Origin: an uncultured Collinsella sp.
GTDB taxonomy: Bacteria > Actinomycetota > Coriobacteriia > Coriobacteriales > Coriobacteriaceae
DNA: 11,178 nt
Assembly: GCA_900549745.1 (NCBI GenBank)
Contig: URPJ01000028.1
Location: 1 to 11,178, forward strand
Reading direction: 5' to 3'
The position numbers and the translations under genes are program-made. Positions 1-7,984 of this stretch are shown piece after piece. The notes under the pieces were generated by a model, which was not told where the DNA came from, did not search any database, and worked only from the letters and a program-made list of their open reading frames with translations. Within the stretch, counting starts at the first letter, position 1; every line of letters starts with the position of its first letter.

Positions 1-1
1 C

Positions 2-142
2 TTCGTTAAACGGGCGCTAGGGCGTCACCCTTACACCAACATTTTCGACGCGATCCATTACGTGCAGTCGAGCCATAAGATCCCCTCTCACATGGCAGCC
101 CGGAGGCGAGGCCGGGCGAAATTGCTACACGCACAACACTGA
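2..142 (+). CDS. possible 3' end of a gene cut by the window edge, unknown function
   Basis: Frame 2 is open from the window edge to a TGA at 140-142 and encodes 46 residues that include HPYTNIFDAIHYVQSSHKIP and then a basic stretch, MAARRRGRAK. The basic C-terminal end could suit a nucleic-acid-binding protein or a transposase tail, but I recognise no family. An open stretch of this length is not rare in GC-rich DNA, so it may not be coding. A GC-rich 6-bp stem (98-103 with 112-117) lies inside it. Support for a real gene is the strong plus-strand terminator that follows at 307-374. Confidence 0.3.
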   Translation, partial: FVKRALGRHPYTNIFDAIHYVQSSHKIPSHMAARRRGRAKLLHAQH

Positions 143-306
143 CCTAAAAAGTTGTGAGGTCTCCATACGGTTCGGCAGGCGGTATAAAATGTCACCCTCA
201 GCGGTGAAATAGAACATTACCGCAGATAAATGCCATATTTGATAAAACGCGTTACCAAATTGCAATATTCAATGTGAAAAAGAGCGCCTTACTATTTTTC
301 CTTTTT

Positions 307-374
307 GATCCGTTTTCCTCCGTCCCCTTCGGATCACATGATCCCTTGGGAACGGAGGAAAACGGATCGTTTTT
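307..374 (+). terminator. long perfect hairpin with T-tract, probable rho-independent terminator
   Basis: A perfect 17-bp inverted repeat pairs 307-323 (GATCCGTTTTCCTCCGT) with 352-368. The loop holds a second small stem, GGATC 331-335 with GATCC 340-344, flanked by CCC/GGG pairing. GTTTTT follows at 369-374, so the polarity fits plus-strand transcription. On the minus strand the stem is followed by A residues, so it is a poor terminator for the EFR1-type gene that converges on it. The 143-306 stretch before it is AT-richer than its surroundings and shows no gene. Confidence 0.6.
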
Positions 375-405
375 GGTGCAAAAGGGCCAGGTTTGTTTGC
401 ACCAA
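373..405. repeat. 10-bp inverted repeat TTGGTGCAAA / TTTGCACCAA
   Basis: TTGGTGCAAA (373-382) and TTTGCACCAA (396-405) form a perfect stem with a 13-nt loop, just past the stop codon of the minus-strand EFR1-type gene. No T-run follows on either strand, so this is not a standard terminator. It may protect the mRNA 3' end or be a binding site. The half-site TTGGTGCA recurs as the palindrome at 1262-1273 on the other side of the gene. Confidence 0.4.
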
Positions 406-416
406 TCTCACTTGCG

Positions 417-1178
417 CTAGATGAAGAGCTCGCATTCCTTCCGCGCGACGCAAACCTTGCTCAGCATCTGGGAAACAGCGGATAGCTTGTTGGGATCAAG
501 CTTACGAGCGCCTCGCGGACATACGGCAATGCAGCGCATGCAGGAGATGCACGCCTCGCCAGCTGCTCGTTTGGGGTCACCCTTGTCGATAGCACAAACG
601 GGGCACGCCGCGGCGCATGCACCGCAGGAGACGCAATCCTCTGTTGCCTCGGGCGCCATGCGGTGACCTCCAGCTTGTTTATAAGGACGATTGCCGGGGA
701 TAGAGGGCTCGGACGCATCCTCAGCCAACAGCTTTTGCTGAATTTGCTGAGCAAACTCAGCAAGCTGCGCCGCATCCTGCGCATCCGGACGACCGGCAGC
801 AAACTGTCGCGCAATGGAATGTTCTGCAATGGCCGCAACTGCCGCGATCACCCGGAATCCCGCATGCTTCGCAACGTCCTCCAGCTCTACGAGCGTGTCC
901 TCAAACGCGCGGTTTCCGTAGACGCACACCAGAACGGCCCGCGCTCCGTTGCCGTGAACCATGCCCAACCGGTCAGCCACCACAGCCGGGATTCTACCGG
1001 CATACGCCGGCACAGAGATTACGGCCACGTCGTCCTCAGTCATCGAGACAGCGCTGAAATCTAGCCCGCTATCGGTCAGATCGACGGTAACGGTATTCTT
1101 GTCCAGTGCCCCGGCCACAAGGCCAGACACCTTCTGCGTTCCACCCGTCGGACTAAACACAATTTCGAATACGCTCAT
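417..1178 (-). CDS. EFR1-family flavodoxin-like / 2[4Fe-4S] ferredoxin protein
   Basis: This is a 253-residue cytoplasmic redox protein with no signal peptide or membrane segment. The N-terminal part is flavodoxin-like: FSPTGGT at residues 8-14 is the FMN phosphate-binding loop, and VPAYAGRIP at about 56-64 matches the second flavin-contact loop of this family. The C-terminal part is a dicluster ferredoxin: C182-x2-C185-x2-C188-x3-C192-P and C210-x2-C213-x2-C216-x3-C220-P, each able to hold one [4Fe-4S] cluster. An extra Cys at 195 lies beside cluster one. The order flavodoxin then ferredoxin, and the length, are those of the EFR1 family common in gut anaerobes; electron transfer is expected but the partner is unknown. 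The ATG start is supported by AGGGGGAGG about 8 nt upstream. The gene stands alone, with its own upstream region and a hairpin after its stop. Confidence 0.93.
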   Translation of the reverse strand: MSVFEIVFSPTGGTQKVSGLVAGALDKNTVTVDLTDSGLDFSAVSMTEDDVAVISVPAYAGRIPAVVADRLGMVHGNGARAVLVCVYGNRAFEDTLVELEDVAKHAGFRVIAAVAAIAEHSIARQFAAGRPDAQDAAQLAEFAQQIQQKLLAEDASEPSIPGNRPYKQAGGHRMAPEATEDCVSCGACAAACPVCAIDKGDPKRAAGEACISCMRCIAVCPRGARKLDPNKLSAVSQMLSKVCVARKECELFI

Positions 1179-1235
1179 CGAGACACCCTCCCCCTACGTC
1201 TGGCAACGCGTCAAGCCGTTTTCACATCCAGCCAG

Positions 1236-1273
1236 AGTATACGGCACGTGGGATCCCCGTTTTGGTGCACCAA
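1236..1273 (-). promoter_or_regulatory. candidate promoter and palindromic operator of the EFR1-type gene
   Basis: Read on the minus strand, TATACT (1241 to 1236) is a good -10 hexamer about 58 nt before the ATG. No consensus -35 stands 16-18 nt upstream. The perfect 12-bp palindrome TTGGTGCACCAA (1262-1273) reaches into that position. This layout suits an activator-dependent or otherwise regulated promoter, but a 12-bp palindrome can occur by chance, so this is tentative. Confidence 0.35.
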
Positions 1274-1315
1274 GCACCCCAATGCACCCACCCTACGCTG
1301 TCTGCCTCTTCGTTT

Positions 1316-1345
1316 TTGTATAAATTACGGTACAGATTGTATATA
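1316..1345 (+). promoter_or_regulatory. promoter-like AT-rich island, sigma70 type
   Basis: TTGTAT (1316-1321), an 18-nt gap and TATATA (1340-1345) resemble a vegetative promoter on the plus strand in an otherwise GC-rich region. No plus-strand gene follows before the helicase terminator, so if active it would transcribe the element at 1390-1627. AT-rich islands produce such matches easily. Confidence 0.25.
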
Positions 1346-1389
1346 TTTACGGGATACCGCCGTGTTCTCCCGAGGTACCCCATCCTGGC

Positions 1390-1627
1390 CCGTGCAAAAA
1401 AACGGAGTATTCTGCAACGTGACCGCGCCAGCAATACCCCGAGCGGGCAAACCTTTAGGGCGCTGCGTCATTTTGGGTTCCGACATGGCGAGAATGACGC
1501 GCCCCTGCTCCGGAAAACGACGAAATCTGACTCAGAACGCTCGCTAGGGATATCCGAAAGCCACCGTTGGCGACGTCAAATCATATGCAGACAACTCGAA
1601 CTGCAGAATACTCCAAAAAATGCACGG
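1390..1627. repeat. element with two-part terminal inverted repeats (MITE-like or structured RNA)
   Basis: The outer arms CCGTGCA (1390-1396) and TGCACGG (1621-1627) pair over 7 bp. Next come A7C on the left (1397-1403, six or seven A then C) and A6 on the right (1615-1620), which do not pair. The inner arms GGAGTATTCTGCA (1404-1416) and TGCAGAATACTCC (1602-1614) pair perfectly over 13 bp. Inside is another hairpin: GGGC plus GCGTCATT (1458-1461, 1465-1472) pairs with AATGACGC plus GCCC (1493-1504), with a 3-nt bulge. On the minus strand the last inner arm is followed by GTTTTTTT, which resembles a terminator tail. It could be a non-autonomous mobile element or a noncoding RNA; no transposase is encoded. 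Confidence 0.5.
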
Positions 1628-1732
1628 CGCACCCCATGGGACCCATTGCCGCATGGTAGGAAACAGGCCCACGGCATCCTCTAGATGCATTCCCGAGGAA
1701 ATCACATTTGAACTAGCGATCGGATACGGCAA

Positions 1733-1769
1733 ACAAAAAGGGCCCCGAGCGTAGTTGCTCGGGGCCCTT
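1733..1769 (-). terminator. rho-independent terminator of the DEAD-box helicase gene
   Basis: A perfect 11-bp GC-rich stem, GGGCCCCGAGC (1740-1750) with GCTCGGGGCCC (1757-1767), has a 6-nt loop. On the minus strand it is followed by TTTTTGTTTG. It lies 33 bases past the helicase stop codon and has the right polarity. Confidence 0.92.
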
Positions 1770-1801
1770 GGTTCACCTCGCTCTAGCGGGCGATGCGTAT
1801 G

Positions 1802-4006
<2,205 letters not shown>

Positions 4007-4015
4007 ATGTTGTTG

Positions 4016-4021
4016 TTCCTT
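4016..4021 (-). promoter_or_regulatory. ribosome binding site that decides the helicase start
   Basis: AAGGAA on the minus strand lies 9 nt before the ATG at 4006. The alternative ATG at 4036 has only CCGCGCCC in front of it, so 4006 is the likely start. Confidence 0.65.
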
Positions 4022-4038
4022 ATCTGCACGCGTCATGG

Positions 4039-4057
4039 GCGCGGCATGCGGCCGCGC
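4039..4057 (-). other. GC-rich hairpin in the helicase leader
   Basis: GCGCGGC (4039-4045) pairs perfectly with GCCGCGC (4051-4057) around a 5-nt loop. In the helicase mRNA this stem ends two bases before the upstream ATG (4036) and about 17 nt before the Shine-Dalgarno of the preferred start. It would hinder initiation at 4036 and could modulate initiation at 4006. Confidence 0.45.
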
Positions 4058-4275
4058 GGGCGTGCTTGGTAGTGCGCTAATACATACAAAAACGGGTGCG
4101 CACAGAGAGGACGTTGCTCAGCACGCTGGCGATCGCTTTGGCAGCCCTATCACGCGCCGTCCAGACGCAGCAGCTCTAAGCGATGGAGCAGATTCGCCGT
4201 CGGTTAGTATACCCGTGCTTCGCATGCCCCCACGTAAACCACAGATGACGAGACGGACGGGGCGAGTCTGGGCCG

Positions 4276-4336
4276 ATTGTCTCAATCTGTAACAGATGCA
4301 GGGCAAAACCGGGTCCAAATGTTACAGAACAAGACA
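4276..4336. repeat. inverted-repeat element, copy 1 (TCTGTAACA / TGTTACAGA)
   Basis: The left arm ATTGTCTCAATCTGTAACAG (4276-4295) is almost identical to the one at 7773-7792. TCTGTAACA (4286-4294) pairs with TGTTACAGA (4320-4328) across a 25-nt loop. After a 3-nt mismatch, TGTCT (4278-4282) pairs with AGACA (4332-4336). No T-run follows on either strand, so it is not a standard terminator. It lies between the divergent helicase and FHA genes, about 75 bases before the FHA promoter. Confidence 0.65.
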
Positions 4337-4379
4337 GAGGGGGATTTCCGTCCAGTCCAAACCAAATCTCTCAGTCTTC

Positions 4380-4407
4380 CTGCAATTTCGAACATGTGGC
4401 CTATAAT
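4380..4407 (+). promoter_or_regulatory. candidate sigma70 promoter of the FHA gene
   Basis: A perfect TATAAT (4402-4407) lies about 108 bases before the GTG start. The best -35 is the weak CTGCAA (4380-4385) at 16-nt spacing. The predicted 5' leader is about 100 nt and starts near 4414. Confidence 0.5.
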
Positions 4408-4501
4408 GTTGCTTTGGTTACGCTGTATATTGCGCAGCCATTTAATACGTCGCCCACCGGGAGCCATTAATTCCTATCGCCATATTGGCTAGGAAGCAAT
4501 C

Positions 4502-4510
4502 AAAGGAGGT
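4502..4510 (+). promoter_or_regulatory. strong ribosome binding site that sets a GTG start
   Basis: AAAGGAGGT is a near-perfect anti-Shine-Dalgarno match ending 4 nt before GTG at 4515. It lies inside the longer open frame that begins with TTG at 4485, so the 10 extra residues of that frame are not translated. Confidence 0.85.
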
Positions 4511-4514
4511 ATCC

Positions 4515-5477
4515 GTGGCAGCAGAGACGCCTTGCTCGGTCCTCTATAACGATATCCGCTCGTTCGGCGGTCTTAAACATCTCGAGATCGCCCGAATGCT
4601 CATCAATGGAAACTCTTATCTCGGCAGTACCCTGCTCGAGAAATGCTCTTCCAACCGCTCGTATCTCACCCGTTACATCGTCCATCGCAAGCCTGACCAG
4701 TGCGCGCCCGCCATCTACAGCGACTTTACCGTCACCACGCTCAACCTTTCCGCGGCAATCTGCAGCAAGCTCGGCGGCGGCGAGTCCGCCTATCGGGCAA
4801 TCGCCGAGCACTATCGCGGTCCGGCCGCCAACGAAATGATGTCGGCTCTCGCCAGCTACAAGCTGGACAGCCGCCTATATGCAAATGCCCTCAATCGCAT
4901 CGACAACTTTGACGGCAATGCCGTGCGTGAGAAAAGCACGCTTTACCTTATGCTCTTTGTGGCAACGGGGGCGCTCGCCGATCCCGTTCAGGGCGTGGCC
5001 ACCGTCGAGCGCTTTTGCGACAGCAAGACGGGTGGGCACTTTGGCACCACCGAAACTACCGTCGGACGTGGCTTTATGGGCAGTCTGGATCAGCCGCACG
5101 CCGTCGCTCCCAACCTCGGTCTGCTCAGGACACATGCCGACAACTGCGTCGACATGCAAATCCATCCCCTCACACGCGATCCGCGTGGCACGGTAATTGG
5201 ATCCTTGCCCAAAACCTCGCCCAGCATCACCGATGTGGGCGCCGACGCATCGCGCGAACATCTTCGCATTTGGCTTGAGGGTGAGCACTGGTACGCCCAG
5301 GGCCTTGGATCGACCAACGGCACGGTGCTCGAATCGGGCGCGGGCGACGGCGATATCGTAATCGAGCCGCCGCGCGACCTACGCGAGCCCGGCAAGATCT
5401 ATCCCCCAGTGGAAATCGAAAACAGCGACAGGCTCCATCTGGGTCTCTACACGACATTCCTTGTCATTGTGGACTAG
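4515..5477 (+). CDS. FHA-domain protein (phosphothreonine reader), N-terminal region unknown
   Basis: The product has 320 residues, counted from the GTG fixed by the strong Shine-Dalgarno. The C-terminal part, about residues 225-318, is an FHA domain, the fold that binds phosphothreonine peptides. It shows GTVIGS (225-230), SREH (246-249), GSTNGT (265-270) and the terminal strands DRLHLG/YTTFLVIVD. The Ser-Arg, His and Ser-Thr-Asn residues used for phosphopeptide binding are all present. The first 220 residues match no family I recognise; they look globular and helical, without a signal peptide or membrane segment, so the protein should be cytoplasmic. The next gene, 171 bases on and on the same strand, is a Ser/Thr kinase, its likely partner, but a hairpin with a T-rich tail lies between them, so the two may be only partly co-transcribed. 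Substrate and pathway are unknown. Confidence 0.85.
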   Translation: MAAETPCSVLYNDIRSFGGLKHLEIARMLINGNSYLGSTLLEKCSSNRSYLTRYIVHRKPDQCAPAIYSDFTVTTLNLSAAICSKLGGGESAYRAIAEHYRGPAANEMMSALASYKLDSRLYANALNRIDNFDGNAVREKSTLYLMLFVATGALADPVQGVATVERFCDSKTGGHFGTTETTVGRGFMGSLDQPHAVAPNLGLLRTHADNCVDMQIHPLTRDPRGTVIGSLPKTSPSITDVGADASREHLRIWLEGEHWYAQGLGSTNGTVLESGAGDGDIVIEPPRDLREPGKIYPPVEIENSDRLHLGLYTTFLVIVD

Positions 5478-5479
5478 CG

Positions 5480-5523
5480 CGGACGGCGATCGAAAGACGG
5501 TCGCCGTCCGTCTTTCGTCTTCT
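5480..5523 (+). terminator. overlapping hairpins with T-rich tail, probable terminator or attenuator
   Basis: Three bases after the FHA stop, CGGACGGCGA (5480-5489) pairs with TCGCCGTCCG (5501-5510) over 10 bp with an 11-nt loop, followed by TCTTTCGTCTTC. A second perfect 10-bp stem, CGAAAGACGG (5491-5500) with CCGTCTTTCG (5508-5517), has a 7-nt loop and shares 5508-5510 with the first. The loop of the first stem is the 5' arm of the second, so the two hairpins compete. The T-tract is interrupted, so termination may be partial. Confidence 0.55.
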
Positions 5524-5565
5524 ACCTTCTGCGTCGTAAACGACAATGCTCAGCGGTATACGTGG

Positions 5566-5606
5566 GCAGTGCGGCTATCATGGTACTTTACCGATATCCG
5601 CACTGC
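5566..5606. repeat. strong interrupted palindrome before the kinase gene
   Basis: GCAGTGCGG (5566-5574) pairs with CCGCACTGC (5598-5606). Inside, after a C/T mismatch, TATC (5576-5579) pairs with GATA (5593-5596), and GGTA (5582-5585) pairs with TACC (5589-5592) around a CTT loop, giving 17 pairs in 41 nt. It ends 42 bases before the kinase ATG. There is no T-run after it, so it is a candidate operator or leader structure rather than a terminator. Confidence 0.55.
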
Positions 5607-5648
5607 TCGCGTAAACGTGCGGCAACCCATGCCAGACAAAGGAACGCC

Positions 5649-7733
5649 ATGGATACTACCGATAGCGCCTATGGCGACAAACTCGTCCGTCTCGATACGT
5701 TCGATACCGCCGTGGCGGTCGACCCCAGCGCCGAGGACGACGCCAAGCGTCGGTTTATGACGCTTATTCTCCAGACGGCCCACCGCAACAACGGCAACAT
5801 CGGGCACGTGCTGCGCGCGACCAACACGAGCGGCGAGGTCTTTGCCGTCAAGCTACTCAAGGACAATGCCATCCTTTCCGGCCAAGCCCCCGACCGCTCC
5901 GCCGAGCAATCGGCAGCGCACCTGGCCAGCACCGCCGCGCTGTTCGAGGAGTACCGTCATCTGTGTACCGTCTCGCACCTGCGCGGATTTCCGCGCGTCT
6001 ATGGCTACGGATCGTGCGAGGATGACCCTCTCATCCTCATGGAGTGGGTCGAGGGCACCTCGCTCAAGCAGGCGCTGCCTCTGCTTCCGCACGACGCCTC
6101 GGGCGGGCTGACCACCCAGATGGTCGCCGCCGTCGGAAACGCCGTGCTTCGTGCGCTCTTGATGACCCAAGGCCTCGTGAATCCGGTCATCCATCGCGAC
6201 CTGTCGCCTGCCAATATCATGTTCCGCACCACCAGCCGAACACTCGAGCAGCAGATTGCCGATTGTTCCTTTGACCCCTGCCTCATCGACATGGGCTCCG
6301 CGACCATGGCTCTCGGCGACGACACGATCACCCGGCGCGCCGACATCTGGCGCTTTGCCACGCCCGCATACGCCGCGCCCGAGATGCTCACGCAGGATAT
6401 CGAAGGCATCGCGGCCCTTCGCCGTTCGCCGGCAATCGACGTCTATGCGCTTTCGAGCATTCTGTACCAGCTCTACAGCGGTCGCAAACCGTTTGACTTT
6501 GAGTCGACGGACGCCGCTGCAACCGGCTCGTTCTATCTCGTAAAGACCAAGACCAAGCCGGCACCGCTCGAGCCGCGCTGCGAGGGCGATGAAGCGCTCG
6601 TCCAAATCATCATGAAAGGCATCTCAGTCGAACAGAGCGATCGCCCTACCGAGCAGCAGATGCTCGAGGTGCTCTCGACATACCTCCCCGCTGCAGAATC
6701 TGAGGACCGCGAGGGCGCGGGCAATGACGCCGTAATCGACATCGACTCCGGTACGCACCTTAAGGTCGACGTCGCCGGCGAGCGCGCGCGAGAGATCCTG
6801 GAGCAGGCCCGGAACGATGCCATGACCCGCCGTCGCTTTATTATCGGCGGTGTCGCTGCAGTCGTTGCGGGGCTCGGCGTCATTGGCGCGGCAACCCATG
6901 GCTTTGGCATCCCCGACTACCTCGATGGCATCCGCGGTTCACTTGACGACTACACCTGGGATCAGCTGCAGGAGATTTCGCTCAAGATTAAGGCCGCCGA
7001 GACCCGTAGCGAGGCACGCGAGATTGCCAAGCGCTATCACCTGCTCGATGCCGATGGGCATATCCCCTATCCGTGTACCAAGCGCGTCACGCTCACCAAC
7101 GGGCTGCAGGTTGGCGCGCAGCTTGTGGGCATTCGCCACGATGAGCTTCTGGACGGGACGGGCAAGGCCGGACTGACGTTTATGTTCGACGCGGGTATTG
7201 CCGAGCGCAACGCTGCGGCTGAACCGCCGAGCGCCGGCTGGGCAGATTGCGAGCTGCGGGAATGGCTCAACGGCGACGGCCTTAAGCTGCTGCCCAACGA
7301 GTTGCGCGCACTCATTAAAGGGGTCAAGAAGGTCTCGAACAATGTGGGCGCCGCCAACAGCGCATCGTGCCTGAGCGAGTTGCCCGCAACCCTTTGGCTG
7401 CCCGCCATGGTCGAGCTGTGCGGTACGCAACCGCCCGATTCGTTTGCCGAGGACTATCACTACCTGGCAGACATCTACAACGGCGAGGGCAAGGAGTATC
7501 AGCTCTTCCGCGAGCTCAAGGTGAGCCCGTATTCCACGAACGAGACGATGGTCCGCCAGTGGAAGGGCAAGGACACCTGTTGGTGGGAGCGCACGGTGAG
7601 CCCCGACTCATCGGAGACCGAAGGCACGCTCTACATAAACCGTGTGGGCCACGACGGCGACGTCTTTACGTACGCAACGCCTGCGGAAAAGCCAAACAAA
7701 CGAACCTGTGTGATCCCCGGGTTCTGTATCTAG
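5649..7733 (+). CDS. membrane Ser/Thr protein kinase with extracytoplasmic DUF6273-like region
   Basis: The product has 694 residues. Residues about 45-345 form a Hanks-type kinase: FAVK with catalytic K68, HRDLSPAN with H182, D184 and N189, LIDMG with metal-binding D214 (DMG in place of DFG), and APE 243-245. The glycine-rich loop is degenerate (NNGNIG, 48-53). An acidic linker leads to RRRFIIGG and one membrane segment at about 397-419, with arginines on the cytoplasmic side. Residues about 475-694 lie outside and resemble DUF6273: WADCELREWLN (531-541), LWLP (582-585), WWERTVSP (645-652), and the typical ending PGFCI. There are no PASTA repeats, so this is not the PknB/PrkC type; the outer part may sense or bind a surface ligand. 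ATG 5649 is chosen because AAAGGAA stands just before it; the frame stays open upstream to 5562 without a Shine-Dalgarno there. The FHA protein upstream is the probable phospho-reader. Confidence 0.88.
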   Translation: MDTTDSAYGDKLVRLDTFDTAVAVDPSAEDDAKRRFMTLILQTAHRNNGNIGHVLRATNTSGEVFAVKLLKDNAILSGQAPDRSAEQSAAHLASTAALFEEYRHLCTVSHLRGFPRVYGYGSCEDDPLILMEWVEGTSLKQALPLLPHDASGGLTTQMVAAVGNAVLRALLMTQGLVNPVIHRDLSPANIMFRTTSRTLEQQIADCSFDPCLIDMGSATMALGDDTITRRADIWRFATPAYAAPEMLTQDIEGIAALRRSPAIDVYALSSILYQLYSGRKPFDFESTDAAATGSFYLVKTKTKPAPLEPRCEGDEALVQIIMKGISVEQSDRPTEQQMLEVLSTYLPAAESEDREGAGNDAVIDIDSGTHLKVDVAGERAREILEQARNDAMTRRRFIIGGVAAVVAGLGVIGAATHGFGIPDYLDGIRGSLDDYTWDQLQEISLKIKAAETRSEAREIAKRYHLLDADGHIPYPCTKRVTLTNGLQVGAQLVGIRHDELLDGTGKAGLTFMFDAGIAERNAAAEPPSAGWADCELREWLNGDGLKLLPNELRALIKGVKKVSNNVGAANSASCLSELPATLWLPAMVELCGTQPPDSFAEDYHYLADIYNGEGKEYQLFRELKVSPYSTNETMVRQWKGKDTCWWERTVSPDSSETEGTLYINRVGHDGDVFTYATPAEKPNKRTCVIPGFCI

Positions 7734-7772
7734 GCGGCGAGCGTCTTGCCGCAACGGGACCCCTCCCCGGCA

Positions 7773-7831
7773 ATTGTCTCGATCTGTAACAGTTAGAGGT
7801 CATTTTCCCTGCTAGATGTTACAGATTGAGA
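7773..7831. repeat. inverted-repeat element, copy 2 (ATCTGTAACA / TGTTACAGAT)
   Basis: ATTGTCTCGATCTGTAACAG (7773-7792) differs by one base from copy 1 at 4276-4295. ATCTGTAACA (7782-7791) pairs with TGTTACAGAT (7817-7826) across a 25-nt loop, and TCTC/GAGA extends the stem past one mismatch. A third half-site, ATCTGTAAC, stands alone at 7872-7880. No T-run follows. It sits 40 bases after the kinase stop and about 100 before the copA promoter. Confidence 0.65.
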
Positions 7832-7836
7832 TGATT

Positions 7837-7861
7837 GGTTGGGACGGTCCATCGGCCAACC
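7837..7861. repeat. small hairpin GGTTGG / CCAACC
   Basis: GGTTGG (7837-7842) pairs with CCAACC (7856-7861) with a 13-nt loop; GAT/ATC extends it past a bulge. It follows copy 2 of the TGTAACA element by a few bases. No T-tract follows, so I cannot call it a terminator for the kinase gene. Confidence 0.35.
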
Positions 7862-7906
7862 ATCCATCCTCATCTGTAACGAAATCTCATACATTTCTTT
7901 CCGTAC

Positions 7907-7937
7907 TGGACACCCCCAGGGGGTATGGGTGTATAGT
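7907..7937 (+). promoter_or_regulatory. copA promoter with a long spacer
   Basis: TGGACA (7907-7912) and TATAGT (7932-7937) each match five of six consensus bases, separated by 19 nt, two more than optimal. The start point would be near 7944, giving a leader of about 40 nt. The copper operator fills the spacer, so bound repressor would exclude RNA polymerase. Confidence 0.7.
7912..7924. promoter_or_regulatory. CsoR-type copper operator
   Basis: ACCCCCAGGGGGT is a perfect palindrome around a central A, followed by ATGGGTG. CsoR repressors are known to bind G/C-tract palindromes of the form TACCC...GGGTA at copper genes. The csoR gene is at the end of the same cluster, so this is probably the site of autoregulated, copper-inducible control. 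Confidence 0.75.
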
Positions 7938-7984
7938 ATCGGCAGGTTAACATTTCCGACACTACGTCACAGAAAGGAGAAGCC

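Larger units (their letters stand above)
1179..1801. other. 623-bp intergenic region without a convincing gene
   Basis: Short open frames exist on both strands but none has both a Shine-Dalgarno and a recognisable protein. From left to right it holds a candidate promoter for the EFR1-type gene (1236-1273), an AT-rich promoter-like island (1316-1345), an element with terminal inverted repeats (1390-1627), a stretch with only small stems such as ATGGG/CCCAT near 1636-1646, and the helicase terminator (1733-1769). Confidence 0.6.
4007..4275. other. divergent intergenic region; leader of the helicase gene
   Basis: I see no gene here. The minus-strand leader of the helicase runs through it. TATACT on the minus strand (4211 to 4206) is the best -10 candidate, without a good -35 at normal spacing; if used, the leader would be about 190 nt, long enough for post-transcriptional control. 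The 7-bp inverted repeat ATCGCTT (4132-4138) / AAGCGAT (4178-4184) lies in it. Confidence 0.4.

Noticed and set aside
1544..1732. 62-codon minus-strand open frame next to the helicase terminator
   Set aside because: No clear ribosome binding site or family, and it crosses the right terminal repeat of the 1390-1627 element; more likely noncoding.
5853..6605. 250-codon minus-strand open frame opposite the kinase gene
   Set aside because: No domain or Shine-Dalgarno; the plus-strand kinase motifs in the same bases are unambiguous.
4515..7733. FHA-kinase pair as an antiphage defence system
   Set aside because: No nuclease, toxin or other effector domain is visible beside it and the outer DUF6273-like domain points to surface sensing; nothing in the window supports defence.
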